From Escarpia spicata (taxonomy: Eukaryota; Annelida; Polychaeta; Sabellida; Siboglinidae), in contig OZ023205.1 of the NCBI GenBank assembly GCA_963995525.1, positions 62,693,933 to 62,757,932 of the forward strand: DNA of 64,000 nucleotides, in the 5' to 3' direction. Below are positions 40,082 through 51,300 of the stretch, piece after piece (position 1 is the stretch's first letter; each line of letters starts with the position of its first letter). The notes beneath the pieces are model-generated. The model was not told the origin of the DNA. It worked only from the letters and a program-made list of their open reading frames with translations, and did not search any database. The position numbers and the translations under genes were made by a program.

Positions 40082-42258
40082 GGGTCATTCCATGTCAAAT
40101 CAATCACTGAAAACATCACCCAACTCCAATTTCGATTAAATTCAGCACAGGTGTTGGCTCCCATGAGAACATCAAAATAGCAAATTCTAAAGAATCTAGG
40201 TCAAATATTAATGAAGATATAAGTCACTGAACTTTGACCCGATTCGCATACTGGCTGTTACAGTAACATCCATAGCTCTGCTTCTAATAAAGATAGAAAA
40301 GAAAGTAAGACATCATTGGAAAGCCAGTAAATATGCACATATTTACATTGTAAAATTACATTTTTCATGTAAATATAAAAGTATCATTTATCATAATATG
40401 ACCTTTGACTTCCGATATCCAAAAAATGTATCCTTCGATTTTTTTAATTTTAATTCTACAGCATCCTATATCATTGTTCAAGAGTTCCTGAAAATATTAG
40501 GATGGGCGAATAATAATGTTCAGAGATACAATAAATTAAGTACAGCCGGCAACCTATGTTTGGTCTGCAGATCAGTCAATACCACACTGAATTTCCGAAT
40601 AAACTTTTCAGATCACATAAAAAGCATGCTAAAGGGTGTCTTATAATTAAATGAGTGTACATACATGCTGTAATGTTTCATTTAACATGTTCACATGTTT
40701 TACTTTCTCTTTGGATAATCTGTAGGTGCAACCAGTGTCAGTCGTTGGGTCAACATTGGTGAGGAGAATACTAACTCGAAGAATGTCACTTTGTTACAGG
40801 TAAAACTTTGATGGTGTTGGACCATATGGGTGAAGGAAGATCAGCCAGAATATTTGTTACATGCGCTAGCCTCCAATGTCCATTGTAGATGGCCGTCACA
40901 TACCACTTGGCATCTGCCAGATGAGGCCAACACACTAGGCTGTCACCTCTTCCCTTTTTAGGGATGATGTAGAATATAGTGCTACTTCCAAATGATTCAA
41001 TGATAATTACTTGATGACGTGTAGATTCTGTGTTCCTGCTGTTGTTTTAGCTGTTTCCATATAGCTTGTAAGCTTGTAAGAAGATAGCTGCTTCATAGTA
41101 CTCTTCCGTAAAGCAGAACTCGGCAGCGGATTCAAACAACTGCATAAAATATTATGTTTTTTGTAGACTGGCTTTTGGTCTGGTCTCTTGACCATTCCAT
41201 CCACACCGTCACATGTCGTTTTTTGATAAAAGTGCTGCACTTTGGAAGGTATTTTCAACCAGAGAAGAGTTATGATGAATAAGCAACTCTTCTAGCAAGC
41301 TGTTTGTAAACAACTAAAACAATAGCAAGAACGCAGAAGGTACTATTCTTTAAGGCATAATCATTGAATCACTTGGAAGTAGCACCACATTCTATAACTT
41401 CAATGAAGAGTAGAGGTTATGAACTTGTCACAGCACAGTGTGTTGGCCTCAGTCTGGCAGATGTAAAAGGATATCTGAAAGCCATCTATGATGGATACTG
41501 GAGGCTTGCATATGTAACAAATGTTATTCCAACTAATCTTCCTTCACCCAAAACCTCATAGTTTTACCCGTAACAAAGTGACACTCTTTGACTTAGTTGA
41601 CTTACCAACGTTGACCCAACGACTGACACTGATCGCACCGCATCTACAGGATATCCAAAGAGAAAACAATGTGAACATGTTAAATGAGACATTACAGCAT
41701 GTTTGTTATGCAATCTGAAAAGGTTATGCTGACATTCAGTGTGGTATCGACTGATCTGCAGACCAAAAATAGGTCACCCGGCTATACTAAATTTACTGTA
41801 TCTCTGAACATTATTAAACATTATTATTTGCCCATCCTAATATTTTCAGGGACTCCTGAACAATGATGTAGTATGCTGGAGAATAAAAATTAAAAAAATC
41901 GGAGGATACATTTTTTGGGTATTGGAGTTCAAAGGTCATGTTATGATAAATTATACTTTTTTATTTATATGAAATTTTGCAATGTAGATGTGCACCTATT
42001 TACTGGCTTTCCATTGATATCTTACTTTCTTTTCTACCTTTATTAGAAGCAGAGTAATGAACGTTAATGTAACGGCCAGTATGTGAATCGGGTCAAAGTT
42101 CAGTGACCTATATCTTCAGTACTACTTGACCTAGATTTTTTATAATCTGTGGCTTTTATGTTCTTATGTGAGCCAACAACTGTGCTAAATTTCATCAAAA
42201 ATGGAGTCGGGTCGTGCAAAAATGGCCTAAAAGTGATTGCTTTGATACGGAATGACCC
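40082..42258. mobile_element. Element with inverted arms of about 0.9 kb
   Basis: Left arm 40082-41007 and right arm 41357-42258 are imperfect inverted copies with termini GGGTCATTCC and GGAATGACCC. Matches run through the arms: GACCTTTGACTTCC against GGAGTTCAAAGGTC, ATATTAGGATGGGCGAATAA against its partner near 41828, GTCGTTGGGTCAACATTGGT against its partner near 41610. The 350-bp centre holds a minus-strand ORF (41007-41258) reading VDGMVKRPDQKP, a possible transposase scrap. TTTT flanks both ends as a possible duplication. Confidence 0.8.
41007..41258 (-). pseudogene. Possible transposase fragment in centre of fold-back element
   Basis: 83 codons with HFYQKTTCDGVDGMVKR. The pattern recalls a His/Gly-rich motif seen in some cut-and-paste transposase relatives, but I cannot name the family with confidence. 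It sits exactly in the loop between the arms. Confidence 0.35.
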
Positions 42259-44596
42259 TTTTGAAGTACTCATACTTATATCGCTGCTATTTTACCTATC
42301 TTTACCTACATACCTTTACCAACACAATATAACAGTAGGCCGTATCTACCGCAAACATGCAGGATCTACTATAGACATATTCTGTGAAAACATCACAAAC
42401 ATCTTTGGAAGCACACAAACCAACAAGACACTGTTTCTACGTGGAGATTTTAATGTAGACATCTTAAAACATTTTATTGACACCATGTATAGTTTAGGCC
42501 TGGATCCTCTTATCACTAAGCAAACAAGAATTACTCGAGATTCAACCACTCTGTCTCTGATTGATGTGACAACATTTTTACAAATGCCATAAACAAGCAA
42601 ACTACAAATGGTATTTTAATCAGCGTTATAACTGCATGACCATTTTCCAATATTTATACTATGTGAATATGAAATAACAAAAAGGAAAATAGAAATGCAC
42701 AAAAATGTACGAAATCATAAAAAAGAAAACAAATTCTTTTATAGCAGATTTAAGAAGTGAAACATGGGAAAATGTATTTAGCACAAAAGATGTTGAAGTA
42801 GCTTATGGTATATTTATTGATACATTTATGGAAAAATATGTTAAACATTGTCCAGTAAAAAGAATAACCAAACAACATGTAATCAGTGATAAGCCATGGT
42901 TCACAACTGGCACAAGAAAAACCACTTGTATAGAAAATTTCTTTAAAATAGATCACAAGAAACGGAACATTGTTACAAAACTTATAAAAATAAACTAACT
43001 ACAATACTAAGAAATGCAGAAAAAGAATACTATAGAAAACTATTGATAACCAAACACAATACAGTAAAGCAACTTGGAACATCTTAAATACACTTGTTAA
43101 TAAAAAACGGCAACAATAATCTTCTTATTATGAATATTTTGTAATGGAGGGTAACAAATGGCAGATGGATTTAACATCTTCTTTTTGAACATTGGCAAAG
43201 AGCTAGCTTCTAAAATAAATCCACCGGTAAATGGTGCCTCATTTCATGACTGTCTTCAAAACAAAAATAAAAACAGCATGTTCTTAAATCCAGTAAGTGA
43301 AGAAGAAGTCAGTAGGATCATCGGTGCATGTAAAAACAAAACCTCAACAGACAGTAATGATATAAATATGAATATCAAAGAAAGTTATGCAATCAATTAT
43401 TATGCCATTAACAGCAATATTTAACATGTCGTTTGAAGTTTTCCCTTCTAGAATGAAAGTAGCCAAAGTCATACCTATATTTAAAAATGGTTCAAAAACA
43501 GAATTTAACAACTACAGACCAATATCCTTGTTGTGTCAATTTTCCAAAATACTTGAACGACTCTATAATAAAAGACTCGAAGAATTTATTGATAACAATT
43601 ATATCTTGTCCAACAGTCAATCTCTCAATGTCCACCTCACATGCATTGATTGGCCTGGTTGAAGAAATTAGTACATCATTAGATAACAAAATACACTTGG
43701 TGTTTTAGTTGACTTAAAGAAAGCATTTGACACCGTAAATCATTCAATATTAGTAAAAAAACTCAATTTCTATGGTGTTCATGGTGTGGCTGAGAAATGG
43801 GTAGAAAGTTATCTAAGCAATAGAAGTCAATTTGTCAAAATAGATGAATGTTCATCTAATCTCCTAAATGTGTCATGTGGAGTACCACAGGGATCTGTGC
43901 TAGGCCCAAGACTGTTCATTTTATATATTAATGACATAAGAAATGTATCAGAACTTCTTAAATTTGTGCTGTTTGCAGATGATACCAATATATTATATTC
44001 TGACGTGGATGTACATAGACTAAAACATGTTGTTAATTGTGAACTAGATAAACTATATACATGTGTTCATGGTTCACTGTTAACAAATTGTCTCTGAATA
44101 TATCAAAAACCAACTACATTATCTTTAGTAATCGTAAGATAAATATTGACTTAGATATACAATTTTGCAATCACAGAATTAATAGAGTTAAATTAACATG
44201 ATGAAATTCCTTGGAGTAAACATTTATGAAAAATTTACTTGGAAATATCATATAAACAGTGTGAAGACTAGGCTATCTAGAATAGTTGGAGTAATGTATA
44301 GTAGAGGAACTATTATGTATTATCCTAGGAAACAAAAGTTTAGTTAGTTTATAGTATTCACTCTTCTTACCAATAATGAGTTATTGTTTTGAAGTTTGGG
44401 GAACTACATATATCACCAATGTACATTGTATTACAATCTTACAAAAGAGGATGATTAGACTGATATATGGTGTTGATAGGCTTCATCTAATACGTTATTT
44501 AATAGATGTAGAGTACTAAGATTTCAAGACTTAGTAGATTTTAAGATCTTGTCAATTATGTATAAACTGTATTGTATAACAATTTACCATTATACT

Positions 44597-45705
44597 GGAC
44601 CACTCGGTTTCTGCCTTATACAAGCATAATATGCAGTTGTCACCAACATTTTTTGAAGTCGTCCTGCAACGTTTAAATATTATTAATCAGAACCACTTAT
44701 TTCGTCAATGGCATGCAAACGAAGCGTCAAATAAGTTGTTTTTAGTGAAATACTTACAATATTCGTAAGACGATAATCACTTCACGCGCCATAGTACATA
44801 CGGAAGCACCCGGTTTCTGTCTCATCGTGTTCAAAATCATCACTGACACTGTGCGACAAATCGCAACGCATTCAATGTATAAACACCACGGGCTGTTCGT
44901 TAACGTTCCTGTGGTGATTAGGGTGAATAATTGCTTACAATTTCGACCGATAAATTTTTATATTACGGTTGTTTACATCACCGTCACCGATGATATATAT
45001 AGATAGATATGGTTTGTTTACATCACACCATCCACAGCACAGCCGGCACTCACCAACTACACCAAGACCTCAACACCTTACAGAAATGGGAGAGGAAGTG
45101 GCAGATGAACTTCAATATATCCAAGTGTCACGTCCTAACAGTCACAAAAAAGCGCAAGCCCATCATAGCAACGTATTCACTCCATCAGCAGCCCCTGGGC
45201 TGAAGAGAGTCACCAGCGCCAAAAACCTAGGACTAGGTATAGAGCTGACCGCTGACCTCCACTGGGGAAACCACATACAGACCACCACTGCCAAGGCAAA
45301 CCGTACAAATGCTTTCATATACAGAAACCTTAAAGGGTGCCCTCCACAGGTGCACTCAACAAACAACTGCATCACCAGGGGACAGCCCAACAAGCTCCTC
45401 CTGCCTCACTCCAGAACAAACACGCACCTCTACTCCTTCTTCCCCTCAGCCATCCGTTTATAGAACACGATCCCCGACAAAGCGTCCTCGGCCAGCACCC
45501 TCACAGCCTTCAAAGCGGCAGTTGAGGTCTGTGTAAAAAATACTACCTAGACATACCCTCTTTAAAAAAATTAAAATAAATAAACACTGTTTTTATCAAC
45601 CCTGTTTTTATCATCACTTTTAAACCGCGCATGTGCAACAAACTGTGGAATATTCTTCTGGATAGAAGTAACCACAAGACTGAAGAAGAAGATGGCAGAA
45701 ACCGA
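44597..45705. mobile_element. Nested insertion inside LINE, with short TIRs
   Basis: Begins near CACTCGGTTTCTGCC (44601) and ends with GGCAGAAACCGAG (45694-45706), a 13-bp inverted match, at the points where the surrounding LINE frame is broken and resumes. It contains a different LINE fragment (44990-45590). The exact duplication is unclear. Confidence 0.6.
44990..45590 (+). pseudogene. Second LINE RT C-terminal fragment
   Basis: HQDLNTLQKWERKWQMNFN and KCHVLTVTKKRKP (45009-45203), then in another frame SAKNLGLGIELTADLHWGNH and RTNAFIYRNLKGCPPQVHST (to about 45360), followed by more frame changes. The WERKWQM/K-C and LGLGIELTADL-W--H patterns are the thumb region of LINE RTs. Confidence 0.85.
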
Positions 45706-45955
45706 GTAGGTGACTATGCCTGTCAATGACAATGTGCAGTGTTTGTTTACAAAACAAACTTCTTCACACTCTTCCCGAGTTCAATATCAATATGTCCGTC
45801 AATATGTTCGAACTAACGTTAAACTAAAATATTTAACAATCTATGGTGTAAAACGCTGGAATTCATTACTTTCCAGTACTACAACGACAACGGTGTCAAC
45901 ATTTCATGCATTTGTTTGTAAATTAAAAAGAAACATGATCGACAAATATAACTAA

Positions 45956-48021
45956 AAACAGGTAATTGACATTGGTTAAAAACTGTATATTTAATTATAA
46001 TTTGCACTAAACTGTTGTAAATAAGTGAGCATATCGCAACTAAAAATATGATTGTATTGTAATCTGCTGCAATCCAATATAAATTATTATTGGTCAAGTA
46101 AGTTCTACTACCAATGTGTTATTTTTTGGTATGTATACTGTAATAGTCAATAATAACTAACATTGTACTATTATGTATTATCTGCCATATTCCATGTGTT
46201 GTAAGTAAATAAATCTTAGGGGTATGTACAAATACAATATTTTCTTCAGTAGGCCTATACACCTTTTCCTGACATACTCATTCTGATATACCATAAACAC
46301 TGTATGTATCTTTTGTTGGAAAAAATAAACATTTACTTACTAAGTTACTATCACTGCAGCAGCGCTGCACGCGGAATTTCTGACGTCGTCATGAAAATAT
46401 GGCAGCCAGTTAATCGAAGCGAAATGTTAGTGTTAGGGTTAAACCACGCACGTGATCACACACACGCGTACGCACGGCCGAAAGATATTATGTTGACATT
46501 CTGTAAATCCCCTCATTTAGTCGTTGTTTCCACAATTGGTTTGTAGCAACGTCACCATCGCGTTCACAGCTGAATTTCTTTGCATTGAAATGAAGCCAAC
46601 TAATAGCTAAGCTACATGTTCACGGTAACCATCCAACTTCCGCGCAAGATCACCATCGCATACTACAATGAAGATTAAGTATTGTTTTCCCTTAACTCAA
46701 AAACTGTCCGACACGGTGGGTGTCGGCTTGAACACGGGTGTGCCACTGTATGCTGGAACCACTTTACTTTACATACTGATCAGTTCCGCAGCGTAGTTGA
46801 TATTTTTTTTGGATTTCACATTTCCCAGAATCCTCCGTCACAATTGAGCAAGAGTTTCTACTGCTGGCAGACATTATAAACCCACAGCATTTTGTACAAC
46901 AGTTTAGTCCCCCGAAAAAACAATGTCCTTTACATAGGTGTGGCGATGTCTTACTTTCTGATCTGACCATAAAAACGACCACCTACGGCCGCCAAGCTTC
47001 TCATACGTTTACCACACACGCACACACGCACACATGCACACACGCACGTATGCGGCACACATTCACGCATACTCACACGCAAAAGATTTATTTAATGGGA
47101 TTGCCACCAGAGTGACCAGACACGTCTGGGAGCACGTGCATGGATATAAGGAAGCGTATGACACACTGGGTCCTATATACTAATACTACTACTCTACTTA
47201 TAATCGAGCTAACGTATGTATGCAGGTAGGTTAACTTTTCCTCTTAGGCGGCTTGAACCTTAAGCGCCACACTTTCAGGGATTAATCTACGACCCCTAGA
47301 AGAGCACGTAAGACCTAGATCTTTTCAAAATACCCAATATATGCCAAGATTCTAACCTGTTATGGGGTAAATCAGTTCTACGGAACGTTAAACGTAATAT
47401 GCGGGTAATACGTAAAGCATAACTCAACAATCGCAGGAACAAAGCGCGCGCGGCAAACACTTCAGGAAACGGCCTCTGCGTCATAGAAGTGGCAACATGG
47501 AATAGACGCTGACACAATAAAGCTAATAGCAAAGCAAAACGAATATTATTAGATAATTTTACACTATCATTACTAGGCCCTATCGGTGAACGTGAACTCC
47601 ACATTCTCTCCGACCTTCGTCATTTTTAACAAACAACGAGTATCTACGAGCACGTCATGGTTTTGTGTAACGATGTTGTTGTGGCTCAAGGAACCCCACG
47701 TGGTGGCACAAGGGACCCCAAGATTGGGGTCCTTTGAGCCATTTCACATGCCTCCACTAATTTGCATATATTTAGAAATTGACGTATCCCAGCCTCACAA
47801 ATTCCATGCCTCTCTTAGAGGACATTTATACGTATATGATAGTGCATTTGTAATGTTAAAAACTGTACTATGTTTTAGTTTATCGCTGAAAACATGAAAA
47901 ATGTCTCATGGATCCCCATCTTCCCCTAATTTTGTCTAATTCAAACGTACTTAAAGTCTACGCCAGTATGTGTATGACTTTAGATAGATGCGCCGCCTGA
48001 CGGACTGTGTGTCAGGCCCTG
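45956..48021. other. Intergenic DNA, no gene recognised
   Basis: Contains CA/CGCA-rich tracts (about 46460-46475 and 47013-47060) and an imperfect palindrome GGACCCCAAGATTGGGGTCC (about 47705-47724). A 102-codon minus-strand ORF at 47296-47604 shows no motif I recognise. Confidence 0.35.
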
Positions 48022-48180
48022 CGCCAGTCTATCGTCATATCCATATATGTAGATCTGTGGGATTGCGGCTCACGCGAGTCACGTTACTGGTCTCGCTCTC
48101 CGGCATGTTTACGCGCACTGTTTGATGCGTTAATAAATGTTCTTTGCTGTTCGTTGATATACTAGTTGTCTATACTGGCG
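48022..48180 (+). repeat. 5' LTR
   Basis: 159 bp, no mismatch with the 3' LTR by eye. Terminal 7-bp inverted repeat CGCCAGT/ACTGGCG. AATAAA near 48132 can act as the poly(A) signal. Confidence 0.92.
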
Positions 48181-48192
48181 TGGTGGCAGCGG
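48181..48192 (+). other. Primer-binding site
   Basis: TGGTGGCAGCGG directly after the LTR; TGG pairs with the CCA end of a tRNA. The tRNA was not identified. Confidence 0.6.
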
Positions 48193-48333
48193 TACTGTTC
48201 GCAGTGTACCCTAAGAAACGCCTCACAAGTGACACTCGTAACTATAGCCAAACAAAAGGCACAACGAGACAGAGTACGTAAGTTACACTGGCAAAGCTTT
48301 GAACCTTTATAAACCGGAGCGTCAGTCACTGTC

Positions 48334-51300
48334 ATGGCACAGAGAGCACCGAAGCAGTGGTCACTCTCAAAGCATGAAACTCTGACGTCGTTTGAGAACT
48401 GGCGACAAAATATACAATACACACTATCGCTAGACGCCAATTTCGCGACATTTTTGCTTGACCAATCCGAATGGAAAAAGAAGACGAATTCCACCCCGTT
48501 GCGGGGTCTAAGCGATGATAACGAAAACGTCCCTGCGGCTAGTCGGCGTACGGCCACACAAAAGGTCACGCACCTTGACCTAATGCTTGGCCAAATCGCC
48601 AATTTCTGTCCCGTTATATCGAGGAATACAATCGTAAAGAACTCTGTTTCTATAAAATCAATCTGGCAAGCAATACGCTTACATTTCGGCTTCCAATCCT
48701 CGGGCGCACACTTCCTCGACTTCGCCGAAATCAAGCTGGAGGCGGACGAAAGTCATGAAGATCTCTTTCAGAGATTGATGGCTTTCGTCGAGGACAACCT
48801 GTTGGCCGTGAGAGGTGGCATATCTCACCACCTGGAGTTACCGTCGTCAAACGAGGACATATCCCCGTCGTTGGAGAACATGATCGTCCTCCAATGGCTC
48901 AAACTAATCCACCCTGAGCTACCCCGTCTAGTGAAACAACGATACGGGACAGAATTACGCAGCCGAACACTCGCAAGTCTGAAACCCGAGATATCGCAAG
49001 CATTAACTTCTCTCCTTGATGAGCTAACCGCTATCTCCGAAATAAAAGTCATGCGACAATCAACCACCAACCAACGGTCTGGCTCTTCTCAATCTCGTCG
49101 ATATCAACGTAGTGCAAGCAACCCAACCACTCGGCGAGCCAAACAGTGTCCACTGTGCAAGCAAGCGGGTCGTGCCAGCTACGAGCACTACCTGAGCGAG
49201 TGCAGGTTCCTACCTGAGAACGACCGGTTGTACCTATCCAAAGCGCGCAATATAATCGGAGTGGACTGCGACGACGGCTCGGATGATGAACAGTCAACTG
49301 GAGACGGAGACTGCACTGGCGACGTGTCGACCGTAGCATGTCGTGTGAACACAAAACAGTCGCCATTTTTCAAGTCATTTTACCGACATCATCCATTACG
49401 ACTCACACTAGACACCGGTGCGGAGACAAACATGATCAGAGAGGCAGTCGCTAAAAGCATCGGAGCTAAAATCGGCAAAAGCTCACAGCTAGCGAGGCAG
49501 GCTGATGGTGTTACTCCGCTGAACGTTATCGGAGAAACACACCTGACCTTGTCGCGCGACGGAACTGACCTCCAACTCGATGCGCTAGTTGTTGCAGATC
49601 TCGACGTGGACGTACTCGCGGGCACGCCGTTCATGTCTACCAATGACGTATCCGTTCGTCCTGCCAGACACGAGATCACAATCGGTGAAACCACTGTCAT
49701 ACAGTACGGTTTCCAAACGTCAGGTAACGAGCAATATCACACCGTACGCAGGGCTCACGCATACGTGCTGCACGCACCCTCGCCATCTACCACGGTTTGG
49801 CCGGGTGAGTTCGTGGAGCTCCAGTTGCCCACGGCCCTAGTCGACCAGACTCTGGCAGTCGAGCCACGCAGCTCTCCACACAACGAAGGTTGGCCAAAGC
49901 CTGGAATCATTGAGGCCGTCGGCAACAAAATACGACTCGTCAACACGTTGCCCAGACCACTAAAGCTGTCTCGCCACGAACACTTTTGTCAGGTGCGTCA
50001 CACTGTCGCGTCACCGACCTGTGACACCGAATCTGAACCCGCTGTGAAGACTCGTAACATTGCCCACACCACTGACCTCTTCTCCGAAGCTATAGAGTTG
50101 GACTGCGACAAACAACTACCCGAGAGCATGCGAGGACAGTTCCGCAGTCTACATCAACAACACGACTCCGTTTTCAACCCGAGCATCGTGGGCTATAATG
50201 GACATGCGGGGCCTTTCACGGCAGTCGTCAACATGGGTCCGGTCCTGCCTCCTCAGCGCAAAGGAAGATGTCCTCAATACGCGCGCGAAAAACTGACCGA
50301 ACTGCAGGAGAAGTTCGACGAGCTGGAGGCGGTTGGCGTGTTCCAACGACCGGAAGATGCCGGAATATCCGTCGAGTACCTGAACCCATCGTTCCTCGTT
50401 CGCAAGCCGAATGGAGGATCGAGGCTAGTTACTGCCTTCTCAGACGTTGGGAGGTACAGTAAACCACAACCGTCACTCATGCCAGATATTGACTCTACCC
50501 TCCGCCAGATCGCGTGCTGGAAATACATAGTGGTGTCTGATCTAACCAGTGCTTTCTATCAGATCCCCCTAGCGAAGGAGTCAATTAAATTCTGTGGAGT
50601 GGCAACACCATTCCGTGGAGTACGTGTCTACACCAGATGCGCTATGGGGATGCCCGGTTCTGCGACCGCACTTGAAGAACTGATGTGCAGAGTACTAGGC
50701 GACCTTCTGCAAGACGGAGTTGTGGCCAAACTGGCCGATGACTTGTACTGCGGAGGAAACTCACCCGAGGAACTACTAGACAACTGGGGTCGCGTTCTCG
50801 ATGCCCTTGATCTATGCGATCTACGTCTGTCGGCGAAGAAGACACGCGTTTTCCCCACATCTACTACCATTCTGGGTTGGGTTTGGTCTCAAGGCACAAT
50901 ACGCGCCAGCCCCCATCGTATCACAACACTGTCGTCATGTGTACCACCACAGACCGTTCTCGGGCTGCGTTCCTTCGTTGGCGCTTTCAAAGTACTGGGA
51001 CGTGTCATCCCGCAGAGTTCCAAGGTGCTCGCTCCTCTCGAATCACACATCGCGGGGAAGAAGTCTCAGGAGCCGATAAGCTGGTCCGAAAACCTCCACG
51101 AGGCGTTCTGTACAGCCCAGAAGGCCCTGTCAACTAACAGGTCAATCACCTTGCCAAGACCTGATGACCAATTGTGGATCGTCACCGACGGATCCATCAC
51201 ACAGCGCGGTATCGGTGCCACTCTGTACGTATCACGCAACGGTCAAACCCTCCTCGCAGGATTCTTCAGTGCTAAACTCAAAAAGCACCAGGTGACTTGG

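Larger units (their letters stand above)
42262..45955 (+). pseudogene. LINE (endonuclease and RT), split by a nested insertion
   Basis: Plus-strand parts in order: endonuclease with FLRGDFNVDILKHF and a TLSLIDV end (42277-42592); linker (42705-42998); RT start with PVSEEEVSRII (43158-43424) and NYRPISLLCQFSKILER (43387-43662); motif A KKAFDTVNHS (about 43722); GVPQGSVLGPRLFILYINDI and FADDTNILY (43786-44097); thumb to about 44595. The C-terminal end (YGVKRWNSLL, then FVCKLKRN) reappears at 45710-45955. Many stops and frameshifts. The GDFNVD and VPQGSVLGP patterns fit the jockey/CR1-type group. Confidence 0.85.

Noticed and set aside
47296..47604. 102-codon minus-strand ORF as a host gene
   Set aside because: No motif, splice signal or neighbour supports it; left as unannotated.
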